Of a stretch of 64,000 bases of DNA, positions 49,392 to 58,949 are shown in pieces. Made by a program: the position numbers and the translations under genes. The stretch's first letter is position 1. The number at the start of each line of letters is the position of its first letter. A model generated the notes under the pieces. The model was given only the letters and a program-made list of their open reading frames with translations, was not told where the DNA came from and made no database searches. The stretch is from Trebonia sp963785645 (GTDB taxonomy: Bacteria > Actinomycetota > Actinomycetes > Streptosporangiales > Streptosporangiaceae): NCBI GenBank assembly GCA_963785645.1, contig CAWAWG010000016.1, positions 186,001 through 250,000 of the forward strand. Reading direction: 5' to 3'.

Positions 49392-51170
49392 TCAGCCGGC
49401 ATCGGAGCTCGTCCCCCTTCCCGGTCCCGTCTCCCGCTCCGCGGATCCGCTGGCCTGGGTGATCCAGCCGGCGACCGCGGGCACCTTCGCCGCGCCGACG
49501 CTCACCGTTCGGACGCCGAGGGCGAGCAACTGGGGCAGCACGGCGGGATCGGCGGCGGCGTCGCCGCAGACAGAGAGTCCTATGCCCGCCTCCCGGGCCG
49601 CGCGGACCGTGGCGGCGATGGCAGCGAGCACCGGTTGCCGCGCGGCATCCGACGGCCGGAGCGCGGCCCGGTCCCGGTGCAGGATGTCAGCGGTCAGGTC
49701 GTTCGTCCCGATGGAGAAGAAATCGACGCTGCCCGCGAAGGCGGGCGCGGCCTTCGCCGTAGCGGCCAGTTCCACCATCATGCCAAGCGGCGGCGGCACC
49801 GCGCCGGCCGCCTTGGCGGCCAGCGCCAGTTCGGCCCGGACCAGACGGACCTCCTCCAGCGTCCGCACCATCGGGATCATGACCGACAGGTCGGTGCCCG
49901 CGCCCGCTTGCAGGATCGCGGCGAGCTGAGCGGCGAGCGCACCGGGGGCGTGCAGGAAGGCGGGCAGGCCGGCCGCGCCGGGGAACGGCGGGATCTTGTC
50001 GCCCGCGAAGTCAAGCAGCCTGACAACCGCGCGCTTGCCCGGCAGCAGGCGCAGCACCGGGGTCAGCGCGGCCAGGTGCTCGGCCCGGGTGGGCCAGCCG
50101 GCCGCGCGGGTGAAGGGGATCTCGGTCCGGAGCAGGCCGACCCCCGCTGCGCCGTTGGCCAGCCCGAGCCTGGTCTCTGCCGCCGAGGCGACGTTGCACA
50201 GGATCGTGACCAGGTCCCCGTCGGCGGTGCGCGCCGCTCCCGGTACCGCCGTGGCCGCCGGGCAGGCCGCGGAGCGTACCCGGGCCAGGTCGGCCGGTAC
50301 CGGGTCGACGCGCAGTTCCCCGCCGCCCGGGTCGCGGCCGGCGTCGAGTACGGCGGTGCGCCCGGCCGTCCCGGTCATCACGGCGGGGTCCGCGCCGGCC
50401 AGCATCGGCAGGCCGAGGCCGCGGGCGATGATCGCGGCGTGGGAGCTAGCTCCGCCGCCAACCGACACGGCGCCGACCAGGTGGCCCGCGTCGGCGAGGC
50501 GGATCAGATCGGCGGGGTCGACATCCGCGCGGACCAGGATGAACGCGCGCTGCGGCGGCACTGCCGCAGCCGCTCCGCCGGCCAGTTCCGCGATGACGGC
50601 GGCGGCGACCTGGCGGACGTCGCCCGCCCGCTGGGCAAGGTCCGGGTCGGGCAGCGATTCAAGAACCGAGGCGTGGGCCTCCGCCGCCGCGGTGACCGCG
50701 GCCGCCGCCGTCGCCAGCGGGAAGCGCCCCCGGACAGGCAGCCCGCCAGGACTATTCCGAACGGGGGGCTGGTCCTTACCGTCCGCCAGCCGCTCCGCTG
50801 TCGCGGGGCCGTCCGGGGGACTGGCGAGCGCGTCGATCGCCGGCCCGGACAGTGCCGGGTCGGCCGCCATCAGGGCGCCGATCCCGACGATGTCCGCCTC
50901 GTTGCCGCGTCCGGCGGCGCGAAGCTTCTCGGCCAGCGCGCGGCGGTCGGCGGCGACCGCGGCGAAGGCCGCGCGAACGTCGTCGGCGGTCACGGTAACG
51001 ACCGGCGGCGACAAGGTACCCGGTGACCACACCGTGTCGCTGCCCGCGGTCCGCGGCTCCGCCTGCGCCCCGGCTACCGTGCCGGCGGCGGCGCGGGCAG
51101 GGGCGTCCGGCAGATAGAGCTCACCCGCCGCTACCCCTTCGGAGACCGGCGTGCCCCGGTACGTGATCAT
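49392..51170 (-). CDS. PEP-protein phosphotransferase (enzyme I-like)
   Basis: 592 aa. Phospho-His domain GGGASSHAAIIARGLGLPML, PEP-binding barrel with GAAGVGLLRTEIPF, SIGTNDLTADILHRD and active Cys region IGLSVCGDAAADP. Autophosphorylates with PEP and passes the phosphate to HPr. A PPDGPATAERLADGKDQ... insertion of about 35 residues near 120-155 is atypical. ATG overlaps the dhaL stop by 4 bp, so this EI is probably the dedicated donor of the Dha relay rather than the sugar PTS. Confidence 0.9.
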   Translation of the reverse strand: MITYRGTPVSEGVAAGELYLPDAPARAAAGTVAGAQAEPRTAGSDTVWSPGTLSPPVVTVTADDVRAAFAAVAADRRALAEKLRAAGRGNEADIVGIGALMAADPALSGPAIDALASPPDGPATAERLADGKDQPPVRNSPGGLPVRGRFPLATAAAAVTAAAEAHASVLESLPDPDLAQRAGDVRQVAAAVIAELAGGAAAAVPPQRAFILVRADVDPADLIRLADAGHLVGAVSVGGGASSHAAIIARGLGLPMLAGADPAVMTGTAGRTAVLDAGRDPGGGELRVDPVPADLARVRSAACPAATAVPGAARTADGDLVTILCNVASAAETRLGLANGAAGVGLLRTEIPFTRAAGWPTRAEHLAALTPVLRLLPGKRAVVRLLDFAGDKIPPFPGAAGLPAFLHAPGALAAQLAAILQAGAGTDLSVMIPMVRTLEEVRLVRAELALAAKAAGAVPPPLGMMVELAATAKAAPAFAGSVDFFSIGTNDLTADILHRDRAALRPSDAARQPVLAAIAATVRAAREAGIGLSVCGDAAADPAVLPQLLALGVRTVSVGAAKVPAVAGWITQASGSAERETGPGRGTSSDAG

Positions 51171-51814
51171 GGCGCCCCGGCGCCGGCGTCTCGCGCTGCC
51201 GCGTCGCGCAGGGCGGTCAGGATCAGCACCGTGGAGGCCGCCCCCGGGTCCTCGTGGCCGACGCTGCGCGGGCCCAGGTAGGAGGCCCGCCCCTTGCGCG
51301 CCTCCATCGACACCGTTGCCGCCGCGCCCTCGGCCGCCGCCGCGGCCGCCGCGGCGAGGGCGTCGGCCTGCGTCGCTCCCTCCGAGACCGCCTTGGCGAG
51401 CGCGCGGGTCGCCGGAGCAAGCGCGTCTACCATCGTCTTGTCTCCCTCGCGGGCCGCGCCGAGTTGCTGCACGCCGGCCAGGGCCGCTTCCAGGGCCTGG
51501 CTGAGCCCGGGCAGGCCGACCTCTTCCGCGGTCCCCAGGGCCTGGCCGGCTCGGCGGAACGCCATGCCGTACAACGGGCCGGAAGCGCCGCCCACCTTGG
51601 ATATCAGCGTTGAGCCGGTCACGGTCAGCACCGCACCAGGGGTCTCGGCGGGTTTTGTTTCGAGCGCGGCCAGCACGGCGGTGAAGCCGCGGGCCAGGTT
51701 GATGCCGTGATCGGCGTCGCCGATCGCCGCGTCAAGCTGGGTAAGGTGGTCACGGTTGGCTTCGATCACCCCGGCGGCCGAAGTGATCCAGGCACGGAAG
51801 ACAGTAGCGTCCAT
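51167..51814 (-). CDS. dhaL: Dihydroxyacetone kinase ADP-binding subunit DhaL
   Basis: 215 aa. Mg-ADP-binding aspartates in LDAAIGDADHGINLARGF; GGASGPLYGMAFRRAG; GDKTMVDAL; helical barrel. Works with DhaK, which binds dihydroxyacetone, but no dhaK is found upstream or elsewhere in the window. Coupled to the EI gene. Confidence 0.9.
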   Translation of the reverse strand: MDATVFRAWITSAAGVIEANRDHLTQLDAAIGDADHGINLARGFTAVLAALETKPAETPGAVLTVTGSTLISKVGGASGPLYGMAFRRAGQALGTAEEVGLPGLSQALEAALAGVQQLGAAREGDKTMVDALAPATRALAKAVSEGATQADALAAAAAAAAEGAAATVSMEARKGRASYLGPRSVGHEDPGAASTVLILTALRDAAARDAGAGAP

Positions 51815-52172
51815 GGACCTAGCGTTCCCACCCCGGGGCCGGTATGCCCATCCGCATGTCCCAGGCGATCACCCTGTTCTCCGCGGCGATGCCGTCGACC
51901 GGGTTAATGAGCTGCTGCATTGGGTCGCTCCGGAGAATTCCGTTCGACATTGCCGAACACCGTTTCACGAAACGTATATTCCCCCAGCATGCCCGTCAAG
52001 AGCCGCCGCGCGCCGTACCAGAACCGTAACCTCAACCACAGCCCCGCAGAGCACCTGCGGTCACCGGCGACAGCGGACCAGCAACGGCAACCACCGGATC
52101 GCACGGGCACCGCGGTAGATGTTTTCGCACACTCCGCGCGACCAGCCGCCCGCCCGCGGCCGGCGGCACCAT

Positions 52173-52293
52173 GATCGCCAAAGTTTTCGGTTTCCGGGTC
52201 AATTAAGCAGGTTATAACCTGCTTAATTGACCCGATCATGGGCCGCGTCGCCGCTACGGCCGGATCTTTCCGGCATACCCGGCATGTGCCGGG
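52173..52293 (+). repeat. 121-bp structured repeat, copy 1
   Basis: Starts GATCGCCAAAG, has a central perfect 40-bp palindrome (arm CGGGTCAATTAAGCAGGTTA, 52195-52214, mirrored to 52234), then GCCGCGTCGCCGCT and a CCCGGCATGTGCCGGG stem. About 91% identical to copy 2, which lies in the opposite orientation. Confidence 0.85.
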
Positions 52294-52687
52294 GGCCACG
52301 CGCGGCGCGGCGAGATCCTCAAGTCAATGACGTTGCACCGGCGCGCCTAAAAACATCCACCGTTCTCCGGGGTGCCCGCAGCGCCTCGCCTGCACCGGGA
52401 TACAGGAGAGGGACCCCCCCGCACACCGCGAAGATCACCCGGGACGACAGCGGACCAACAACCTCAACCCAACGGACACGCACCCGGCGCCGCAGGCGCC
52501 GTCCCGGGCGCCGCCCGGCGAGGGGGCTACGGGGGAGGGACTCCCCCGTGCGCAGGGGGGTCACCGGGGGGATTTTCCCCCGGGGGAGATACAGAGGCCA
52601 GCCGGACGCCGAAGCTTGGCTCGGCGCCCGGCCGGTCCCCGGCCCTCCCCCTCTGAGGGCCGCCTCGGTCCCCGTCCGCAGGCTTAT

Positions 52688-52711
52688 TGAGACACTAAGT
52701 CTAATGTCTCA
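52688..52711. promoter_or_regulatory. TetR-type operator
   Basis: TGAGACA, 10 nt, TGTCTCA: perfect 7-bp arms, 75 bp upstream of the tetR start in an AT-rich promoter region. Likely autoregulatory. Confidence 0.6.
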
Positions 52712-52785
52712 TGCGCGGTGGTTTCACACGGTACCTTTGCATTAACAAACTCATCTCAACATGCGGCGAGGGGTGGGGCACGGCC

Positions 52786-53663
52786 ATGACGGCCCGGCCG
52801 GATCGGGTACCGGCGGAAGAGGTCAGGCAGCGGATGCTCGACGCTGGGCGCGAACTGGCCCTCGAGGCCGGCGCCGCGCTCACCATCGAGCACCTGCGCC
52901 TTGAGGAAGTCATCCAGCGGGCCAGGGTTCCGCGCAGCTCGGCTTACCGGTTGTGGGCATACCGGGAGGACTACATCGACGACCTGCTGTGCTACCTGGC
53001 GGGCACCGGCAGCTGGTTCAGCGACCGGCCCGTTCTCGACCCCGAGACGTTCGCCGACATCAAGCGGATCCTCGACGAGAACAGGCACCTGCTCGCCACG
53101 CCGGAGGGGCGCCGGGCGCTGCTCGTGCGAGATCACCCGGGTCACGGTCACCCGCAACTACGCGGGGCTGACCGAGTCCACTGCCGTGGCGCCTGCACAT
53201 GGCACTCGTCGCGACGCTCGGCTCCACCCGCAGCGGCGAGGCGCGCAGGCGGATCGCCGCCGCGCTCGAGGACTCGCAGCGGCGGTCGCGGGAGATGATG
53301 GTCACCGTCCTCGGCCAGCTCGTCGCAGCTGGTCGGGCTGCGGCTGCGCGACCCCGCCTACACGCTGGATCACGTGGCAGCTGGCCGGCGGCCTGCTCGT
53401 CCAGTCCCTGGCGCTGCGCAACGTCCAGGTCCAGGCGGCCGCCGCCGCCGGCGGAGCCGGCGGGCCGCGGACGGGGCCGGGCACGGCGGGCGCCTGCGGA
53501 CGCCGCCATAGTGGACGGCCTGCTCAACGCTCCGGTCCCCGGCCCTGGCCTGCACGGCCAGCCGGCCGAGTGGACCCTCGCCGCCTTCGCCTACCTGGGC
53601 GTGATCGACGCCTTCATGGAGCTCGACCCGGACTTCACCGCGCCGGGCACCGGACTCTCCTAG
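52786..53663 (+). CDS. TetR-family regulator (apparent frameshifts)
   Basis: N-terminal TetR HTH is clear: RQRMLDAGRELALEAGAALT, LEEVIQRARVPRSSAYRLWA, then YREDYIDDLLCYL. The ligand-binding part is spread over the other frames after about 53130 (ALVATLGSTRSGEARRRIAA, later GGLLVQSLALRNVQVQ, and finally WTLAAFAYLGVIDAFMELDP ending 53663). About 292 aa in total. Breaks in G/C runs suggest sequence errors. Its stop is directly back-to-back with the stop of the next gene on the other strand. Confidence 0.75.
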
Positions 53664-54708
53664 TCAGCGGCCTCGCCAGCCGCCCCGGGCCAGGGCCATG
53701 ACCCGGTCGCTCAGCACCGCCACGCCCGGGGTCGGCTCGGCCTCGTAGTAGCCGGGCTTGCGCTTCTTGAGCAGGCCGGGCCCGTTCTGATTCCAGGTGA
53801 AGGTCCTGTTGCCGAGCACCCGGCGGAAAACCGGGTCGACGTTGCCGGGGAAGGCCGCCGCCATCCGGCGCAGCGGCAGCGGCGGGATGGCGTCCTCGCG
53901 CAGGTAGGCGCGCAGGACGTTGGCGTGCAGCGGGTCGGCGGCGAGCGACGGGTCGGCGAACATGGCCGCGCAGCATCCCGTACTCCGGGCACGACGACGA
54001 ACCCGTCGAGCTCGTCGTAGATGATGCCGACGGTGTCGAACTCGAAGAACCCTTCCGGCATCACGAACGTGGTCTCGCCCGTGTCGCTGACCGCCCGGTG
54101 CCTGCCCCGCGCGGCGAGAGCGGAGTCGCGGCGCATCTTGTAGTAGGCGTTGAGCCTGCCCTCGGCCTCCAGGGTGGGCAGCACGAGCTCGTCGGCGCCG
54201 AAGAACGCGACGAACTCCTCCCGGTCGCGCCGCATGTAGGCCCAGCCCTGGGTGGCCTTCTCCTGGTTGCGGAAGACGAGGTCAGGCTCGCGGGTGGCCA
54301 GGTCGATCGCCAGCCGGGCGACCTGGCGCGCGTCGGCCTTCGGGTAGCCGATCTCGTCGCCCGCGGCCAGCCACGCCGAGTCGTCCTCGGCCAGCGGGAG
54401 CAGCGTCCCGGCGAAGAAGCCGCCCTGCTCGCCGGCGCCGCGCGGTCAGGCCGTAGACCCGGTAGTCGAGGTCGTCGACCAGGTTCAGCGCGCTGACGGC
54501 CTCGCCCGGCGCTGTCCCTGCGCGCGATCGGCGCGGACCTCGAAGACGCCGCGCACGTTGTTGTCCGCCCAGTCGAGCACGAGGTCACGGTCGGCGCGGC
54601 TCAGCCCCCGCTGCGCGCCGACGAACCGCTCGGCGGCGGCCAGCCCGCCGGCCGCGCCGAGGCTCCTGCCGCAACTGGATGGCGCGCTCGATCAGCTCTG
54701 GACCCACG
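53664..54708 (-). CDS. Unknown protein, about 350 aa (apparent frameshifts)
   Basis: Not recognised. Joined from several frames: VGPELIERAIQLRQE, RFVGAQRGLSRADRDLVLDW, NLVDDLDYRVYGLT, FFAGTLLPLAEDDSAWLAAG, DREEFVAFFGADELVLPTLE, NAYYKMRRDSALAARG, EFDTVGIIYDELDGFVVVP, and the C-terminus LHANVLRAYLREDAIPPLPL...NGPGLLKKRKPGYYEAEPTP. No signal or membrane segment; acidic, aromatic-rich, probably a folded cytosolic protein. GTG 54708 is the likely start. Convergent with tetR, downstream of the CBM48 gene in the same direction. Confidence 0.6.
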
Positions 54709-54737
54709 GGAAAAGATGTTAAGCGAGTCCGCTGCGT

Positions 54738-55019
54738 TCAGACGGCGATGACCGCGTCTTGGCCCCCGCCCAGGCCGACGGTGTCGTCGTCGAACCAGTG
54801 ACCGCCGTCGGCGAGATAGCGGAAGCGGAGCTTGCTGCCCGAGGGAACCGTTACCGACGCGCTGCGGGTCCGGTTCGACCGGACCCGCAGCGGGTGCGCG
54901 AAGGGGTCCCAGTCGTTGAAGTCACCCACCACCGAGACGGCGGCGTCCGGGTCTTCCACGGGAAGCGCGAAGGTGATGCGCACCGTCCCGTCACGCTGGG
55001 GCCTGGATGTCTTGACCAT
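54738..55019 (-). CDS. Stand-alone CBM48 / isoamylase N-terminal-type domain
   Basis: 93 aa. VRITFALPVEDPDAAVSVVG, DFNDWDPFAHPLRVRS, LRFRYLADGGHWFDDD: the E-set fold found at the N-terminus of glycogen branching and debranching enzymes and in AMPK beta. Here it is the whole protein. Possibly binds glycogen or acts as an adaptor. ATG 55019. Confidence 0.82.
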   Translation of the reverse strand: MVKTSRPQRDGTVRITFALPVEDPDAAVSVVGDFNDWDPFAHPLRVRSNRTRSASVTVPSGSKLRFRYLADGGHWFDDDTVGLGGGQDAVIAV

Positions 55020-55607
55020 GATCGTCCCTACCGTTATCCGATCCCATATTCGATCTTATTATGCATTCAATCACCGATATCGTCACGTCTTTCGGCCCAG
55101 GCTCATGATGCGCCGCGAACCTGGACGACAGCCGCGACCGCAGCCTGCCCGCACCCGGCGACCGTCACCTTGTCCGCGTTCACCCATCTCGTCCGCGTTC
55201 TCGGCAAACGCAGCGTAGCCAACCGATCAAGAATGTGACTGAGCGTGACCTTCAGTCGTCATAGCGTACCGGCGGCACATCCTTCCGGCCGCGCAGCCGC
55301 GCCGAAGGATCCAGCCGCCCGTCAACCCGGCACCCAAGAGGCGACTGCGTCGCTTCTTGCTGTTATCTTCCGGCGGCCGCCTGCCTTCCTGCGGTCAAGG
55401 TGTGGAGCGGTGCGAGGAAGCCGGAATCGTTCGGGATGATCCAGCGGGTGCCGCCGACGGAAATGTTTTGCGCGGCGCGCGGGAGCGCTCGCATAATCGG
55501 GGTGTCTTATCCCCGGCGGACGGAGAGTGGCTTGGAGCTCTGAGGTCGACCCCGAGTGCCGCGCCGCATGGTGGCGCGTGCCCGCGACCTCTCTTCGGAG
55601 CTGCTGC
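55020..55607. other. Gene-free region between CBM48 and ABC-F genes
   Basis: About 590 bp, divergent promoters expected. Near 55030-55080 it is AT-rich, suiting a promoter for the CBM48 gene. Holds one exact 14-bp motif. No protein recognised. Confidence 0.5.
55354..55367 (+). repeat. 14-bp intergenic motif, copy 6
   Basis: Exact TTCTTGCTGTTATC, immediately preceded by the small hairpin GCGACtgcGTCGC. Confidence 0.8.
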
Positions 55608-57341
55608 ATGTCTATCGTCCTCAGCGATCTGTCGTTTTCCCTGCCGAACGGGCGCGTCGTGCTGTCCAAGCTCAGCGCCTCTTTCAATCCCGGGCGGACC
55701 GGCCTGATCGGCGCAAACGGGTCCGGGAAGTCCACGCTGCTGCGGCTGATCGCCGGCGACCTGCGGCCTACCTCCGGGTCGGTGACCGTGACCGGGGAGG
55801 TCGGGTACCTGCCGCAGAACCTCACGCTCGACGCGGACGCCACGGTGGCGTCGCTGCTCGGCATCGCCACCGTGCGGGACGGCGATCCGCGCGATCGAGG
55901 CGGGCATCGGTCGATCCCGCGGTGTTCGACGCGGTCGGCGACGACTGGGACATCGAGGACCGGGCGCGGGAGTGGCTGGCGCGGCTCGGGCTGCCGCACG
56001 TCGGGCTCGACGACCCGGTGTCGCGGCTGTCGGGCGGGGAGACGGTGCTGACCGCGCTGTCGGCGCTGTTCCTGCGGCGGCCTGCCGGTGCTGCTGCTCG
56101 ACGAGCCGACCAACAACCTCGACCTGGACGCGCGGCGGCGGCTGTACGCCGCGGTCGAGGCCTGGCCGGGCGTGTGCTGATCGTCAGCCACGACCGCGCC
56201 CTGCTCGCGCTGGTGGACCAGGTCGCCGACCTCTCCGGCGGCGCGCTGCGCACTGTACGGCGGGAACCTGGAGGCGATACGAGACGATGCTCGCGACCGA
56301 GCAGGCGGCGGCGCTGCGCGCGGTCACCGCGGCCGCGGCGGACGTGCGGCGGGAGAAGCGGGACCTGATCGAGTCGCAGGTCAAGCAGGCAAAGCGGGAC
56401 CGGCAGGGGCGTGCGCTCGCGGCGTCGGGGTCGATTCCCCGGATCGTCGCGGGCGGGCGCAAGCGCGCGGCGCAGGTGTCGGCGGGCAAGGGGCGGGAGA
56501 TCGCGCTCGCGCGCATCGCCGACGCGAAGGAGCGGCTGGCGGAGGCGGAGGACGCGCTCCGCGACGAGGAGTCCATCAGGATCTCGCTGCCGGGAACGGC
56601 GGTGCCGGCCGGGCGGACCGTGCTGACGGTGCGCGGGCTTGACGGCCGTGGGCGCCGTGGCACGGACCGGAGCCGGCGCGGCCGGACGGCTGATCGGAGC
56701 GCGGCGACGGGCGGCGCGGACACCGAGGCGGGGCGGCTGGCCGAGCTGATCGTGCGCGGGCCGGAGCGCGTCGCGCTCACCGGGCCGAACGGCGCGGGCA
56801 AGACGACGCTGCTGCGGCGATGACCGGGCTGACCTGGCCGGGCTGACGGGCTGGCCGAAGGGCGCGCTCGACGCGGCAACGTGGCCGTGCCGGCGCAACG
56901 GGGCGTTCGGCTACCTGCCGCAGCGCCTCGACATCCTCGATGACGCGCTGACCGTGGTCGAGAACGTGCGGGCGGTCGCGCCGCGCGCCTCCGTCAACGA
57001 GGTCCGGGCGGGGCTGGCGCGATTCCTGTTCCGCGGCGCGCGGGCGGATCAGGTGGCGGGAACGCTGTCCGGCGGCGAGCGGTTCCGCGCGGTCCTCGCC
57101 GCCCTGCTGCTCGCCGACCCGCCGCCGCAGCTGCTGCTGCTCGACGAGCCGACCAACAACCTGGACCTGGCGTCCGCCCGGCAGCTGTCCGGGGCACTTG
57201 TCCGGCTACCAGGGAGCGCTCGTCGTGGTGAGCCACGACGTGCCGTTCCTGCGCTCGATCGGGATCACCCGGTGGCTGCGCCTCGACCGGGCCGGCCGCC
57301 TCGCCGACATCGGCCAGCCGGAAGACGACGGGCACGCGTGA
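55608..57341 (+). CDS. ABC-F family ATP-binding protein (frame-damaged)
   Basis: About 577 aa over several frames. First ABC cassette: GLIGANGSGKSTLLRLIAGD (Walker A), GEVGYLPQNLTL, RLSGGE signature near 56030, DEPTNNLDLDAR near 56100. Linker RREKRDLIESQVKQAKRDRQ and KGREIALARIADAKERLAEA. Second cassette: ALTGPNGAGKTTLLR, TLSGGERFRAVLAALLL, DEPTNNLDLASARQL, VVVSHDVPFLRSI. No membrane domain: ABC-F proteins act on the ribosome, and many actinomycete members confer antibiotic self-protection. ATG 55608 has GGAG 7 nt upstream. At least four breaks, all in G/C runs. Confidence 0.85.
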
Positions 57342-57479
57342 AAGCCCCCCGAGTGACAGCGCGGTGCGCGGCGTGCGGTGAGACTCCAGCGTCGGGCCTG
57401 GACCGCGCGACACGGCCCGGCCCGGCGCGCTTGGTGACAATATGGGGACGCTCTGCGACAAGTTGGCTAAAGTGCTGTT

Positions 57480-58949
57480 ATGGCTGACAATGACGTGCCT
57501 CCGGCGGGCGAACGGCCGGAACTGGCGGATGCGGGACGGCTCGCGCGCAAGCTGCTGCGGCGGGCGGTCCGCACAGCCCGCAGTGAGGACCAGCCGCTGC
57601 GCCGGGCATTGCTCGATCACCTCGGGCCTGACGCGGCCACGCTGCCGACCGTCTCGGACGCGTGCCCGCTGTATGAGCAGGTCAACCTCCAGGTCGGGAT
57701 TGAGGCGTGGCTGGCCGACGGGCAAGATCGCCAGCACGAGGTGATCGGTATCACCGGAGTTCCGCAGATGCGTTTCCATGACGTCACGATCGGCGACATC
57801 ATCCAGGCGACGCACGGCAGCGCGTTCGCCGAGGCCGGAGTCGGGGCGCCGGTCAGCATCAACCTGCCCAGCGGACCCGACGGGCAGACGCGGCCGTGCG
57901 TCAGCAACGGCATCTTCCTGGTGCGCGACGGCACTGACCGGCTCGCGATCATGCTGACGCCTGCCGGGCTCGGCATGCACCGGACCGAGATGACCCTCCA
58001 GGTCATCGGGGCGAGCCAGGACCGGGCGGAGGAGGTGCTGCGGGAGATCCGGGCGCTGGCGGGCGAGCGCTCGGTGTTCCGGGGCCAGGTGATCAGCTTC
58101 GGTCCCGAGGTGTTCGGCCCGGCGACGGGCAGCACGCCGCTGGCCTTCCTGCCCCGGCCGTCGGTGGCACGGTCGGAGATCGTGCTGCCCGAGGAACTGC
58201 TCGCGGGCATCGAGCAGCAGGTGGCGGGCATCGCCAGGCACTCGGCCCGGCTGCTCGCCAGCGGCCAGCATCTCAAGCGCGGCATCCTGCTCTACGGCGC
58301 GCCCGGTACCGGCAAGACGCACACGGTCGGCTACCTGATCAGCCGGCTGCCCGAGGTGACGGTCATCGCGATATCCGGCAAGGCACTCGGCCGGATCAGC
58401 GAGGCGTGTTCGGTGGCGCGGACGCTCCAGCCGTCGATGATCGTGGTGGAGGACGTGGACCTGATCGCCGAGGAGCGGACCGCCCGGCCCGGCCAGCACC
58501 CGCTGCTCTTTCAGCTGCTGAACGAGATGGAGGGACTGAACTCAGCCTCCGACGTCACGTTCCTGCTGACGACCAACCGGGCCGACCTGCTTGAGCCGGC
58601 GCTCGCCGCCCGGCCCGGCCGGGTCGACCTGGCGGCCGAACTGCCGCTGCCGGACGCCGACGCACGACAAGCGCTGCTGCGGCTTTACCGGGGAAACCTG
58701 GTGCTGGACGGCGTTGACCTCGACCAGGTCGTCGAGCGGACCGAGGGAGCGACCGCGCCCTTCCTGCGGGAGCTGCTGCGCAAGGCGGCACTCCTCGCCG
58801 CCGAGGCAGACGAGGCCGCACCCGCCGACGACGGGCCTCACGACGAGCCGATCCGGGTGGCCAGCGTGCACCTGACGGCGGCACTCGATCAGCTGCTCGG
58901 CAGTCAGGGCCAGCTCACCCGGGTGCTCCTGGGCGGACAGCGCGGCTAG
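57480..58949 (+). CDS. AAA+ ATPase with unknown N-terminal domain
   Basis: 489 aa. Residues 1-230 are a domain I do not recognise (MRFHDVTIGDIIQATHGSAF, LGMHRTEMTLQVIG). The AAA+ module follows: Walker A LLYGAPGTGKTHT near 282, Walker B SMIVVEDVDLIAEE near 325, sensor-1 LLTTNRADLLEPAL and the RPGRVD element near 380; lid domain follows. Resembles the Cdc48/proteasomal-ATPase subgroup in the AAA core but has a single ring module and no protease. ATG 57480; convergent with the MFS gene, the two stops overlapping in a CTAG. Confidence 0.85.
   Translation: MADNDVPPAGERPELADAGRLARKLLRRAVRTARSEDQPLRRALLDHLGPDAATLPTVSDACPLYEQVNLQVGIEAWLADGQDRQHEVIGITGVPQMRFHDVTIGDIIQATHGSAFAEAGVGAPVSINLPSGPDGQTRPCVSNGIFLVRDGTDRLAIMLTPAGLGMHRTEMTLQVIGASQDRAEEVLREIRALAGERSVFRGQVISFGPEVFGPATGSTPLAFLPRPSVARSEIVLPEELLAGIEQQVAGIARHSARLLASGQHLKRGILLYGAPGTGKTHTVGYLISRLPEVTVIAISGKALGRISEACSVARTLQPSMIVVEDVDLIAEERTARPGQHPLLFQLLNEMEGLNSASDVTFLLTTNRADLLEPALAARPGRVDLAAELPLPDADARQALLRLYRGNLVLDGVDLDQVVERTEGATAPFLRELLRKAALLAAEADEAAPADDGPHDEPIRVASVHLTAALDQLLGSQGQLTRVLLGGQRG

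Larger units (their letters stand above)
51815..52785. other. 970-bp gene-free region upstream of dhaL and tetR
   Basis: No protein recognised and no dhaK. Holds the 121-bp repeat (52173-52293), several G/C-run hairpins (ACGGGGGAG 52529-52537 with CTCCCCCGT 52541-52549; CCGGGGGGA with TCCCCCGG near 52564-52582) and a TetR-type operator at 52688-52711. Confidence 0.55.
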
